Assembly (NCBI RefSeq): GCF_000943555.1
Contig: NZ_JTDV01000001.1
Coordinates: 682,001-746,000 of the forward strand
Reading direction: 5' to 3'
Length of the DNA: 64,000 bases
Source of the DNA: Neotamlana nanhaiensis
Lineage (GTDB): Bacteria > Bacteroidota > Bacteroidia > Flavobacteriales > Flavobacteriaceae
The position numbers and the translations under genes were made by a program. This document shows positions 30,932-40,135 of the stretch, piece after piece. Each line of letters starts with the position of its first letter. Position 1 is the stretch's first letter. Below the pieces are notes generated by a model. It made no database searches, was not told where the DNA came from, and was given only the letters and a program-made list of their open reading frames with translations.

Positions 30932-31942
30932 ATGACGCACGAATTCAAACAAATACTAGAAACCGCCTACCAAAATCGGCATTTAAAACATGTTTTAGCA
31001 ACGGTAGTCGCTTTAAATGGCTCTTCGTATAGAAAACCTGGTGTGCAAATGCTAATTTCTGAAGATGAAACCATGACGGGTGCCGTTAGCGGTGGTTGCG
31101 TTGAAAAAGAAGTTCTGTTCCAAGCACAAAGTGTTTTTAAAACAGGGTTACCAAAAGTAATGGATTACGACGGAAGTTACCGTTTAGGTTGTGAAGGCGT
31201 ACTTTATATTTTACTTGAACCTTTTTTGGTTTCTGAAACAGATTACCATAACATTCAATCAGAATTACAATTAAGGCGTACTCTGGAATTTACCGCATAT
31301 TTTGAAGAAGAAGTTACTACAAATTCATCTTTTGGATCGACATTAACCCTTTCAAATAAAAACCTCATTAGTTTTAGATCTGGTTTTAAACCCTTATCTC
31401 AAACTGAAACATTCAAGATAAATTTCCCTGCTTTATCGCAATTAATCATAATTGGCACCGAACATGATGCCGTTTCATTATGTACTTCAGCAAATTTATT
31501 AGGTTGGGAAATAACCGTTGTAGGCTCTCCACGCGATCCTAAACCTATTGAGCGATTTCCTGGAGCAAAAACAATGCTTTATCTCGACCCTAGTTCGAAT
31601 TACGACTTTACCTGTGATGAACATACCGCTGTGATTTTAATGAACCACAATTACGCTCGAGATCTTAATTTTATACTCACTTTACAACACCAAAAATTTT
31701 ATTACTTGGGTGTTTTAGGCTCTGCTAAACGTCGTGAAAAACTCATGAATGCTTTAATTGAGTACAATCCCGATATCAACACCTCGTTTTTAGACCGCAT
31801 TTACAGTCCTGCCGGTATTAATATTGGCGCAATTACGCCTCAAGAAATCGCGGTGTCTATTTTAAGTGAAATTATTGCCGTAAAACGCCATAAGGAAGTG
31901 CCTTCGTTACGTGAACACATGGGCAGCATTCATGCTAAATAA
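30932..31942 (+). CDS. XdhC/CoxI-family molybdenum cofactor insertion factor
   Basis: Accessory protein that binds molybdenum cofactor and helps insert it into xanthine-dehydrogenase-type enzymes. The N-terminal XdhC_CoxI domain (about 10-75) has NGSSYRKPG and GAVSGGCVE. The C-terminal XdhC_C part (about 175-315) has a Rossmann-type stretch and LGVLGSAKRREKL, IYSPAGINIGAITPQEIAVSI. It is divergent from the hydroxylase operon and followed after 6 bases by a MocA-like gene, so the two form a maturation unit for that enzyme. Confidence 0.93.
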   Translation: MTHEFKQILETAYQNRHLKHVLATVVALNGSSYRKPGVQMLISEDETMTGAVSGGCVEKEVLFQAQSVFKTGLPKVMDYDGSYRLGCEGVLYILLEPFLVSETDYHNIQSELQLRRTLEFTAYFEEEVTTNSSFGSTLTLSNKNLISFRSGFKPLSQTETFKINFPALSQLIIIGTEHDAVSLCTSANLLGWEITVVGSPRDPKPIERFPGAKTMLYLDPSSNYDFTCDEHTAVILMNHNYARDLNFILTLQHQKFYYLGVLGSAKRREKLMNALIEYNPDINTSFLDRIYSPAGINIGAITPQEIAVSILSEIIAVKRHKEVPSLREHMGSIHAK

Positions 31943-31948
31943 TAGCTT

Positions 31949-32539
31949 ATGGAAACGGCAATTATTGTTTTAGCAGCAGGTGCTTCAAATAGAATGAAAG
32001 CTATTAAACAGCTTCTTCCGTACAACGGCACATCTTTACTTGAAAACGCATTGCAAGTTGCAGAAGCCACAGTAACAAACCAAATTGTTTGCGTTTTAGG
32101 TGCGAATGCAGAAACTATAAAAGAAAGCACGCACTTTTCAGAAGCTATTTCAATTACTACTAATAAAAATTGGCAAAACGGATTAGGACAATCTATTGCA
32201 CATGGCTTGCATTATATAGAATCTCATTTTAAAAATATTGAACGCGTAGTCATCACGCTCGCCGACCAACCTTTTATAACTACCGCGCACCTCAACAAAA
32301 TGATTGAGGCAAATAGAAAACCTGAGACTATTCATGCCACAACATACCAAGAAACTATTGGCGTTCCGGTATTATTTTCTAAGTTTTACTTTGATGAATT
32401 GAAAGTGTTAAACGATGATAAAGGCGCAAAACATTTATTAAAGCGTTACGTTAAAAATGTGATATCAATTCCAACAAATTTTGAAAATATTGATATTGAT
32501 ACGGAAGTTGATTACAAGAATTTAACTAAAAAAGATTAA
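31949..32539 (+). CDS. MobA/MocA-like nucleotidyltransferase
   Basis: NTP-transferase of the MobA-like type (GT-A-like fold). The N-terminal nucleotide loop LAAGASNRMKAIKQLLP and the metal-binding ADQPF are visible. In this context it probably converts Mo-molybdopterin to the cytosine dinucleotide form used by IorAB-type hydroxylases (MocA role). The sequence alone cannot separate CTP from GTP use. The length of 196 residues is typical. It ends at a hairpin terminator. Confidence 0.9.
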   Translation: METAIIVLAAGASNRMKAIKQLLPYNGTSLLENALQVAEATVTNQIVCVLGANAETIKESTHFSEAISITTNKNWQNGLGQSIAHGLHYIESHFKNIERVVITLADQPFITTAHLNKMIEANRKPETIHATTYQETIGVPVLFSKFYFDELKVLNDDKGAKHLLKRYVKNVISIPTNFENIDIDTEVDYKNLTKKD

Positions 32540-32561
32540 AATAAAATTTATCAAAAAAAAG

Positions 32562-32597
32562 AAAATCGCCTAAAAATTACTTTTTAAACGATTTTTT
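32562..32597 (+). terminator. Terminator of the XdhC/MocA-like unit
   Basis: AAAATCG pairs with CGATTTT, continued inward by an AAAAA/TTTTT stem. The T-rich 3' arm and tail are on the plus strand, 22 bases after the MocA-like stop. Confidence 0.75.
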
Positions 32598-32767
32598 ATC
32601 GGGGTAGTTAGAAGCTATTTATACAACAAAAAACTACTTATCAGCAACTTACATACAACTAACACTCCTGTTGATTGAGAATTTCACTTTAGTATATAAT
32701 CTTGGTTCGATTAAAGGATTGGAAATTATTATCTCTTACTGATTTTAGATATAAAACAATAAAAAAT

Positions 32768-32804
32768 AAGGCCCCTAAAACTCGCTACAGTAAATTGGAG
32801 CCTT
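32768..32804 (-). terminator. Terminator of the small ORF
   Basis: On the minus strand AAGGCTCC pairs with GGGGCCTT (8 bp, one G-U) around a loop of about 20 bases, followed directly by ATTTTTTATTGTTTT. The stem begins at the stop codon of the small ORF at 32804-32932. This is the first good minus-strand terminator after the GH128-like gene. Confidence 0.65.
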
Positions 32805-32932
32805 TACCGACGCTTTAGTTTGTTTGAGTTATTTCTACATTCCCACCTCATTGAAGCAGTCGGATTGAAGAAATTCTCAAAATCTTTAACAGATCTACCT
32901 AGCTCTTTAAAATGTTCATTTTTGAGGTCCAT
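32804..32932 (-). CDS. Small 42-residue hypothetical protein
   Basis: ATG-started ORF of 42 codons plus TAA in the gap after the GH128-like gene. The A-rich leader ahead of the ATG resembles that of other genes here, and a terminator follows at once. The protein is hydrophilic: an acidic/basic helix-prone first half (KNEHFKELGRSVKDFENFF), then NPTASMRWE and a Lys/Arg-rich tail. It has no signal peptide. It may be a true small protein or the tail of a decayed gene. I recognise no family. Confidence 0.35.
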   Translation of the reverse strand: MDLKNEHFKELGRSVKDFENFFNPTASMRWECRNNSNKLKRR

Positions 32933-33095
32933 TACAAGTTTTAAGTTTTTATTTTTTTATTAGGTCTTGAACAATTTCTCAATTTTAGATTTAGTAACTT
33001 ATTTGTTAAGGACTTTTGTTTAAATTTAAAATTAAACATTTTATTGAATTCAGCTCTATATTGATTTTGGAAAAGTTCTTAAATCACTCAAAGCC

Positions 33096-36000
33096 TTACC
33101 TAACTATAACTTTTGTTTTACCAGAAAACTTCGTTGATTTTATATCAATAAAGTAAATACCTCTGTCTAAAGGTGCTTTAAATTTAAACTGACTACCAAC
33201 ATCTACTATTTGCTTATTAATTAGTTTTCCTAACATATTGTATGTATGAACAGTCATTTTATCAGTAGCTTTCTTATCTTGATCAATTTTAATGTTAATA
33301 TCTTTTCCGCTATCGACTGGGTTTGGATACAATTGAATTGAAACATCATTATTAGAGTCAAGTAATAATGCACTAAGACTAGCATTGTTATATAATTCAG
33401 CTATATCATTTTCGCTTAAAGCATAATTATAAATTCTAAACTCATCATAATTATGATTTGTATATACATCTTGTGATTGCTGTGATTTACCTAAGTAGTT
33501 TTGGTTTGTTGGGCCAATATCAGAAGGCGTCAAATTACAATTGTTATCTGTAAAAACTAACTCACCATTAATAAAATACTTAAAGGTATTGCCTTCCAAA
33601 GAAAGCGCCACATGCACCCATTCGTCAACAGGAAAATCGCATGGCATATAAACATTATATCTACTTCCCTCAATTGGATCAATTATAAACCTTGATTCTG
33701 TTTCGTTAGCCTTAGGTATTAAGAGCATGAAATTAGAACCTCCTGCTCCAAAATCGAAAAGTCGCAAGTAATTATTAGTTACTGCTGGTGTTTTAAACCA
33801 AGAAGTAATTGTGAAGTCTGTGAGATTTGACACGATATTATCTCCCAATTGCACATAAGATTCGTCTGAGGCTGACAAAGTAATTGCACTTCCATCATTA
33901 CCTACAGACCATTCTGGATTATTTTTTAATTCTCCATGATAGCCACCCCACTCATCATAAGTTTTACTTCCTGAGTTTTCATTAAAAGTAAATTTTGCAT
34001 GTTGCCCGTTTTTTGGGGCTGCTACCAATACACTAGATTCGGGTCCTTCACCTTCGTCGTTGTATGGTTGTACTTTATAATAATAATTATTACCATTAAC
34101 AATACCAGTATTTTCAACAAATCGAGTGCCTATAAAATTATTCGAAATTTCAGTAAAAGGTCCATTAGCATTTGATGATCGGGTTATTTTATACATTGTA
34201 TCATAAGCGAAATCCCAAGTAATAACAACAGATTCATCTCCCGATGAGATATATAAATTTTCAATATCATTAGGAGCACTAATATCTTTTGTTGTAACTT
34301 CAACTATTTGTGAATATTCACCTTCTCCAGCACTATTAACTCCTGCTACTTTATAATAATATGTTGTTAAAGCTGTTAGATTTTCATCTTTATAATTAAT
34401 CGCATCAAGATTTTCAGCTATAGTTTCATACTCGCCATCTATAGCTGTAGAGCGTTTTAAAATATATTTTTTAGCATTTGCAGCATTATTCCATTCTAGT
34501 TGTATAATGGTTCCTGAAAGTGCTTGCCCTGTTAAAACAGGAGCCGCAGCAGGTTGATCTATGGTTACTTCAACCTCTCTAGAATATGTAGATTGTGTGT
34601 TTTTATAACTTGTTGCTCTTACCCTATATTTTGCTGAATTATAAGTTAAATTATCATAAAAGTTTACTGTTCCTCCTACTTCATAATCATCTCCTTTAAC
34701 CAAGGTTGCAATTGGCGCGAAGGTAGTTTCTGAATCTGTTTTTCTTTCTAAGATATAGTTTTTACCTGTTTCACCGTTATGATCGTACCATGAAATAACA
34801 CTTTGGGTATAATTTTGAGAAAAACTTTGATTTAACCAGGGCGGGGCTATTTTCCACTGGTGGTTATATTCTTTTGATTTTTTAAAACCTGTACCAGAGT
34901 TAAAGGCTCCAAACATTTCACCAGCAGGTGTAATTTGGCCACCAAGCTCTAAAGTTCTAGCATCATTAACCCATTGATATAAAAAATGATGTTCAACTAG
35001 ATCGTTCGTTTCAAAATAAGATAATATTTCTTCTAATTTAACTTTATTTCTTTCTGCATTTTCAGGTGTAAGAGGCAGAGCTCCTGTTTTTTGCACACCA
35101 TTTTCATCTAAAATAGGATCGCCATTAGGGTAATAACGAGGTCCGCTAGCATTTGGCCACTTTGAAGCATCTGCACTATTAGTCCAGTTTGCACCATTAT
35201 TCCACTCTGTAATCCATACAGGTCTTCCGCCTATGGCAGCAGTTGAAATATTCCAAGACCACCAACTTGTTGGTTGATCTTGATACGCATGAAATGCAAT
35301 AAAATCTACACGATAATTAAGCTCGTTACAAATTTGCATAAATTCATTTAGCCATGAACTGCCTATTGCTGCAGGTGCTGGAGAACCAATTCTTAACCCT
35401 GACTTAAATATCTCTGGCCATTGATTAATAGCTGAGGCTACACTCATATTTGCTTGGTCTGGTCTTGCTGGCTCATTATATCCTAATACGTGCGACACAT
35501 TTGTTAATGAGTTAATTTTAGTAAAAGAATCCCAACCTAAATTATGCCTCATAGGTACAAAAGTAGCATCAACACTTTCTGTATCACCTCCAGCGGACCA
35601 ATTATAGTATATTGTTGGACTTGCTTGATAATGAGCATCTCCTCCTAATTTATTTGCAAGTCCTTTTTTAGAATTCCATTGCCATTTAAAAACCCTTATA
35701 AACGATATAAAACTACTTTGGTCTGTACTGCTTGCTATAAAACCTTCAGGCAATGCCGATACTTCAATATCATCATCGCTAGCTATAAACATTTTACTAA
35801 ACCCTGTTCCATTTGGGTTGTTAGCCAATGTAACTGCAAATCCTTTTTTAAGTTTAAACGATTTCACATTATTATCAAAAGCTCCTAAATTATTATGGTA
35901 GGTTTCAACTTCTAAATCCATAGAATTACCTCCAAAATTCTCTTCAGAGTAAATAGTAAGTGCGTTTTGCATTGCCAATTTTCCGTTTGGAATAATTACA

Positions 36001-37418
36001 CAACCAGATGCATAAATACCTATTCTATCCTTTGTAGGGTCGAATGGTTGCCCATTAATTTTCACGATATCTAACCAAGTATTCGCTTCATCTAAAAATA
36101 TAGAAGGTTTAATTCTTTCTATATACAACCAAGAATCATCTGATGTTAAATTTACAGAGCTGTTACGAAGCGGATCTGTACCTGTAATATGTATTTCAGA
36201 TGTTCCAGAGACAGTAACATCAACATTTATAAAACGAGCTATATTGTAATCTTGATTATCTATACTTACTTGATTTCTAGGTTCACTACCTGTAGAAACG
36301 GGGGCATAAGCCCCTGTTGCATCAAAAGTCACAGATGCTACTTGTATATCTACTGTTCCTTCCTGGTAATTTTTTCCTAGAATAATTCGAGGTTGTGCAC
36401 CAAATTTTTTAAGTGATAAGTTTCCAACAAACCAAATACCTGCCCCATTATTTTCAAATAATAAATAGTAAGTACCTGCTTCGGTTGTTGTAAAAGTTAA
36501 ATTACTATTACTTAATTTTTTTTGATTCCCGTTTGTTACGGAAGTTGAAAACTGGCCAATTAAATTGTTTCCTGTGGTTTCTTTACTTGCACTTATTTTA
36601 AAAGTCCCCGAAGAGCCATTACCCCAATAAGTATATAAAGAACTAAGGCTATAGGTTGTGTTGGCTTCCAATGTTACCGGGTAGTAGTATGAAGAGCCAT
36701 TTGTTACGCCACTTTCCCATCGCATTAACATAAAATGATTTGTCTCGGTATAAGTTTGCCCATTGTAAGTTAAATTACTGTTTAAAGTATTTGTAAATCG
36801 AACACCAGAATTACTATTAGGAGTATTCCATGGAACATTTCCAGTGCCATTGTTATTCCAACCTGCTTGCAAAGGTGTTTCGGTAGTTAAATTTCCAAAG
36901 GCATTTTCTGTTATATTTGGACCTTCGGTCATAGAGGACAGGTCGGGATTGGTATTTTCAACACCATTAACAATATCGTAAATAGTTTCTAAACCTTTAG
37001 ATTCTATATAACTCCCATTTTGGTACATGTGAACCGTATTTCCTTCTACGGCATAACGAATGGTTTGTTCTTCGGATGAAGAAAAATTCATCATATAAAT
37101 ACTCGATAACGGAGTTGACCATTGAAATTTTTCAGTATTTAAAGAAGTTCTAAAACCCTTGAAATCATTTTTACGAAGATCAAAATCAAGTCCTCTTCCA
37201 TCTGCAGAATTTATAGTTGCTTTAATTTCAATAGACATATTTTGATATAAATCCATGGGAAGATTTACAACATCAACCACATTAGAACCATCAATCGTTT
37301 CGGATGCTATAAGTGTTGTTGGTAAGCTGGCTTTTTGATCTAAATTGGGTTCTTGAGAGTAAGTATGTATCGACACTAAGCATAGTACAACCCCAAAGAA
37401 TCGTTTTAGTTTATTCAT
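33096..37418 (-). CDS. GH128-like multidomain T9SS-secreted glycoside hydrolase
   Basis: Secreted 1440-residue enzyme. After a signal peptide (to about 21) come jelly-roll-like modules (about 40-150 and 165-345) and a further beta domain (about 350-480). A beta/gamma-crystallin-like module (about 487-580, ALTIYSEENFGG and YHNNLGAFDNNVKSFKL) precedes the catalytic TIM barrel (about 590-830). The barrel resembles Asl1/GH128: acid/base candidate E649 in LGYNEPARPDQANMS and nucleophile candidate E738 in VWITEWNNG. Then come two to three FN3 modules (about 870-1138), LamG (about 1138-1345) and a T9SS type A sorting domain (about 1360-1440). Known GH128 enzymes cut beta-1,3-glucans, but the PUL context suggests another beta-glycan may be the target. 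It is the last large gene of PUL2. Confidence 0.85.
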   Translation of the reverse strand: MNKLKRFFGVVLCLVSIHTYSQEPNLDQKASLPTTLIASETIDGSNVVDVVNLPMDLYQNMSIEIKATINSADGRGLDFDLRKNDFKGFRTSLNTEKFQWSTPLSSIYMMNFSSSEEQTIRYAVEGNTVHMYQNGSYIESKGLETIYDIVNGVENTNPDLSSMTEGPNITENAFGNLTTETPLQAGWNNNGTGNVPWNTPNSNSGVRFTNTLNSNLTYNGQTYTETNHFMLMRWESGVTNGSSYYYPVTLEANTTYSLSSLYTYWGNGSSGTFKISASKETTGNNLIGQFSTSVTNGNQKKLSNSNLTFTTTEAGTYYLLFENNGAGIWFVGNLSLKKFGAQPRIILGKNYQEGTVDIQVASVTFDATGAYAPVSTGSEPRNQVSIDNQDYNIARFINVDVTVSGTSEIHITGTDPLRNSSVNLTSDDSWLYIERIKPSIFLDEANTWLDIVKINGQPFDPTKDRIGIYASGCVIIPNGKLAMQNALTIYSEENFGGNSMDLEVETYHNNLGAFDNNVKSFKLKKGFAVTLANNPNGTGFSKMFIASDDDIEVSALPEGFIASSTDQSSFISFIRVFKWQWNSKKGLANKLGGDAHYQASPTIYYNWSAGGDTESVDATFVPMRHNLGWDSFTKINSLTNVSHVLGYNEPARPDQANMSVASAINQWPEIFKSGLRIGSPAPAAIGSSWLNEFMQICNELNYRVDFIAFHAYQDQPTSWWSWNISTAAIGGRPVWITEWNNGANWTNSADASKWPNASGPRYYPNGDPILDENGVQKTGALPLTPENAERNKVKLEEILSYFETNDLVEHHFLYQWVNDARTLELGGQITPAGEMFGAFNSGTGFKKSKEYNHQWKIAPPWLNQSFSQNYTQSVISWYDHNGETGKNYILERKTDSETTFAPIATLVKGDDYEVGGTVNFYDNLTYNSAKYRVRATSYKNTQSTYSREVEVTIDQPAAAPVLTGQALSGTIIQLEWNNAANAKKYILKRSTAIDGEYETIAENLDAINYKDENLTALTTYYYKVAGVNSAGEGEYSQIVEVTTKDISAPNDIENLYISSGDESVVITWDFAYDTMYKITRSSNANGPFTEISNNFIGTRFVENTGIVNGNNYYYKVQPYNDEGEGPESSVLVAAPKNGQHAKFTFNENSGSKTYDEWGGYHGELKNNPEWSVGNDGSAITLSASDESYVQLGDNIVSNLTDFTITSWFKTPAVTNNYLRLFDFGAGGSNFMLLIPKANETESRFIIDPIEGSRYNVYMPCDFPVDEWVHVALSLEGNTFKYFINGELVFTDNNCNLTPSDIGPTNQNYLGKSQQSQDVYTNHNYDEFRIYNYALSENDIAELYNNASLSALLLDSNNDVSIQLYPNPVDSGKDINIKIDQDKKATDKMTVHTYNMLGKLINKQIVDVGSQFKFKAPLDRGIYFIDIKSTKFSGKTKVIVR

Positions 37419-37766
37419 TTTATAAAGTTTTATTTAGTTTATTTTAGTATTGTTACTAGTTGGTTTTAGTAATTTATTGATATTGAACCTTTAAAAAAGA
37501 AAAAGAAATAGACAGCTGTTTTTTTTTAACTCGATAAGTTATATATAAAACAACCTATGGTTCATGGCCATTGAGGATGAAATATCTTTTATAATTAAGA
37601 AAATATTGTAAAGTTTGGTAAATCTTCTCTATATCTTAATATAATAAGGAGAAAACACACCTAATTAAACACTTAACTGATTGGACTAATTAATAAGAAT
37701 AGAATAATTATGAACTATGTAAGCTAAACTTAAATAGCTCACATAGTTCATAACAAGGGGGTTATA
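37419..37766. other. 348-base gap between two T9SS cargo genes
   Basis: This AT-rich gap holds the hairpin at 37711-37750, just after the stop of the upstream gene, and presumably the promoter of the GH128-like gene. No exact TAnnTTTG was found on the minus strand and no gene is visible. Confidence 0.5.
37711..37750 (-). terminator. Large inverted repeat after the binding-module gene
   Basis: TGAACTATGT pairs perfectly with ACATAGTTCA, then a single mismatch and AGCTA/TAGCT continue the stem to an 8-base loop. It starts 17 bases after the stop of the T9SS binding-module gene. The U-tract is weak, so termination or mRNA-end protection are both possible. Confidence 0.6.
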
Positions 37767-38642
37767 TTATAGTTTAACTATTTTAGTAACACTTCTTTTG
37801 TTATTGGCTTGTAAATCTAAAACATAAGTTCCTGATTTTAAGTTTTCACCATAACTAGTTAAACCTAAACCAAAAGCACCTTCTTCTACCTTTGCACCAA
37901 TTAAACTATATATTTTATAAACACCAACGTACTCATTTGAATCGATATTGAATGAGCCTTTTGATGGGTTTGGATAAACAGTCACTGTATTATCTAAAGT
38001 GTCATATTTTTTAGAACTTAAAGTAGTAGCGGCTTCTAATTCATCTACTGTATAACTAGTTCCTGTTTTACCAAATACCAATTTATCAATAAACAAACCA
38101 TCTTCTCTCGCTCCAATTTGATAAGTAACACTTAGACTTCCAGGATTTACTGTATATGTCCAATTTGTACCATTAGCCCATAACTGAGAAAGATTAATCC
38201 ATTTCCATTGCTCTATTATTTGAGATTGCATATCCCCTGAAACAACATCAGTACCAGCAGTATGACCTGATTCATCCAGTCGATTCATATTAACCCAATC
38301 ATTAGAATCTGTCTCAACTTTAGTTCCGAAAGATTGAGCCACATAAAAACTATCATCATTATTCCCTTCAGGACCAATATAAATTTTGACATATAAATCA
38401 TAAGTGTCAGCCTCTGGAAAAGTAATATTATAAGTTATAACTTTATCTGCTGTACCTGGATATGAAGTAGATAAAAAATTTGTTTGTGGGTAAACATAGG
38501 TTATTCCTCCATCAGTTCCCGTTGTATAATCACTTCCTAGAGAACCAGACTCTGCTTCTACAAGAAAAGGTTGAGTAGTTTGAGCCATTAAGGCTATTGT
38601 GTTAAGTAATAGCAAATAAGCAAAGCATGTAATTTTCTTCAT
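37767..38642 (-). CDS. Stand-alone carbohydrate-binding-like module with T9SS signal
   Basis: Secreted protein of 291 residues: signal peptide (to about 20, ALMAQ), one galactose-binding-like beta-sandwich (about 24-195), and a T9SS type A sorting domain (about 215-291, opening VTVYPNPSKGSF). The module begins FLVEAESGSLG and has REDGLFIDKLVFG near its end. These are features of CBM6/CBM35-like and agarase-associated binding modules, with W residues in WKWINLSQLWANGTNW. No catalytic domain is attached, so it probably coats the cell surface or is released as a glycan binder. It is 161 bases from the DUF2264 gene in the same orientation. Confidence 0.8.
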   Translation of the reverse strand: MKKITCFAYLLLLNTIALMAQTTQPFLVEAESGSLGSDYTTGTDGGITYVYPQTNFLSTSYPGTADKVITYNITFPEADTYDLYVKIYIGPEGNNDDSFYVAQSFGTKVETDSNDWVNMNRLDESGHTAGTDVVSGDMQSQIIEQWKWINLSQLWANGTNWTYTVNPGSLSVTYQIGAREDGLFIDKLVFGKTGTSYTVDELEAATTLSSKKYDTLDNTVTVYPNPSKGSFNIDSNEYVGVYKIYSLIGAKVEEGAFGLGLTSYGENLKSGTYVLDLQANNKRSVTKIVKL

Positions 38643-38803
38643 AATTTTAAATTTTTAATGTTATTTAATTTAGATTTAGTAATAAAAAACATAGAAAATT
38701 ATACTTCTACGCCTTTATTGTATGTAAAATAACACTAAACAAAAGTTAACAGGCACTTATTAATCAGCTCAAAAAGGACTACTAATTGACTTCGGAATAT
38801 TTT

Positions 38804-40036
38804 TTAGTTCTTTATAGCATGGTCTATAGGAATTTTTTGTCCCGACCAAATTTTCTTTTGTGTCCAAGGTTGGTAAGGTTCTCTCCAAAACGCATCCGTT
38901 GAGGGTAACCCAAGTATTAAAAATACTTCAGAACATAAATACAAACTTCCTGTAGAAATATAGCCTTCACCAATATTAGGTTGATGCCCAAATAAACCTA
39001 TTTGAAGCCAGCCATTTTCATCAAAAGTACCAGAAGCATTTATTTGATTCTTTACCATAGCATATAAAGCCGAACGAACTTGAGCTGGATTAACTTCATT
39101 TGGCAACTCATTCCAAAGCGCTATTTGGGATAACAATTGAAATGCACCAAAACGATATGCTAACGATCTACCTATTGGAGGGTATGTACCTTCGGGTGAA
39201 ATTAATCGTTCTTGAATAGCCGCGTAGCGTTTGGATCTTTTTAAAGCCATCTCGTAATCCTTTTTCATGTTTACCCCTTTTTCATTCATAACTTTTAATA
39301 TATCAAGAATCATAGGCTGGATAACAAAGCTATTATAATAATCCCAGTGAAAATCTGGACCATCTCCATACATACCATCCCCTAAATACCACTCTTTATG
39401 TTTGTTTAATGGGTAGTCCAGTCTCATCATATCTGCTCCTGCCTCAAATTTGAGCAACGCGGCTTCTATCATTCCTGAAAAAAGCAACCAATTACTATAA
39501 TATGGCTTTATTACTCTTGTAGATTTTAATGCTTTAATTACATTTTCTTTAGTAGTTTCATCTAATGGTTCCCACAACTGCTCGGGCGCACGTATTAATG
39601 CTTGCGCAAAAAAAGCTGCATCTACTAAAGGTTGCTTATCATTATTAAAATTCATAAAATCTGGCGATTCAGGATTAGTTGCATTATGTATACATTTTTG
39701 TGCCAATAAAATGTACTTTGCTCTTAACTTACCTTCTGGCGTTTTATCTGTACCCAGTTCTAACCACGGCGCCATTCCTGAAAGCAACCTTCCAAAAGCC
39801 TCTAAATAGGTAACGTGTGTACGATCATCCCAAGCACCTGGAGATTTCTCTACAGGCATCATTTTTTTTAATTCATTTTTGCCTAATGCCGTTAAAACTG
39901 GATCGCCTATTTTAATTAATGAGGACACAAAAAATTCTCGAACCTGTTTTGGTGTTTCTTCTTGTGAGTATGTTTTATTTATAGTTAGAACTGATATTCC
40001 AAAAACTATTAGGATGTATTTTAGTTGATGAGTCAT
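38804..40036 (-). CDS. DUF2264 family protein, candidate glycoside hydrolase
   Basis: Probable alpha/alpha-barrel enzyme of the DUF2264 family. The family pattern is visible in HVTYLEAFGRLLSGMAPWLE near residue 80 and in YGDGPDFHWDYYNSFVIQP, whose Asp, His and Trp are likely in the active site. The signal peptide (to about 24) has no lipobox, so the location is probably periplasmic. Some DUF2264 members are, as I recall, classified as beta-glucuronidases (GH154) active on arabinogalactan side chains. If so, this enzyme would remove beta-glucuronate, complementing GH115. At 410 residues it holds only the barrel. Family call is good; the activity is inferred. Confidence 0.78.
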   Translation of the reverse strand: MTHQLKYILIVFGISVLTINKTYSQEETPKQVREFFVSSLIKIGDPVLTALGKNELKKMMPVEKSPGAWDDRTHVTYLEAFGRLLSGMAPWLELGTDKTPEGKLRAKYILLAQKCIHNATNPESPDFMNFNNDKQPLVDAAFFAQALIRAPEQLWEPLDETTKENVIKALKSTRVIKPYYSNWLLFSGMIEAALLKFEAGADMMRLDYPLNKHKEWYLGDGMYGDGPDFHWDYYNSFVIQPMILDILKVMNEKGVNMKKDYEMALKRSKRYAAIQERLISPEGTYPPIGRSLAYRFGAFQLLSQIALWNELPNEVNPAQVRSALYAMVKNQINASGTFDENGWLQIGLFGHQPNIGEGYISTGSLYLCSEVFLILGLPSTDAFWREPYQPWTQKKIWSGQKIPIDHAIKN

Positions 40037-40106
40037 TTTATGTAGTTTTAAAATTCTTTAGTTTATTTGAAATGTAAAATATAATTAATTTATGAAAATA
40101 TTTATT

Positions 40107-40124
40107 TAGTATTCGTGAATACTA
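40107..40124. promoter_or_regulatory. 18-bp inverted repeat upstream of the DUF2264 gene
   Basis: TAGTATTC and GAATACTA form a perfect 8-bp inverted repeat around GT, 71-88 bases upstream of the DUF2264 start and just past a terminator. The position suits an operator or promoter-overlapping site. I did not see it elsewhere in the window. Confidence 0.35.
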
Positions 40125-40135
40125 TAAAAACACAC

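Larger units (their letters stand above)
32540..33095. other. 556-base gap: terminators and one small ORF
   Basis: This converging gap between the MocA-like gene and the GH128-like gene holds the plus-strand terminator at 32562-32597 and a 42-codon minus-strand ORF with its own terminator at 32768-32932. In the remaining AT-rich DNA (32598-32767 and 32933-33095) I see no further gene, transposase remnant or convincing promoter. Confidence 0.6.

Noticed and set aside
32540-33095. Transposase remnant between the MocA-like and GH128-like genes
   Set aside because: No frame shows transposase motifs, and no terminal inverted repeats were found; only a 42-codon ORF and two terminators stand out.
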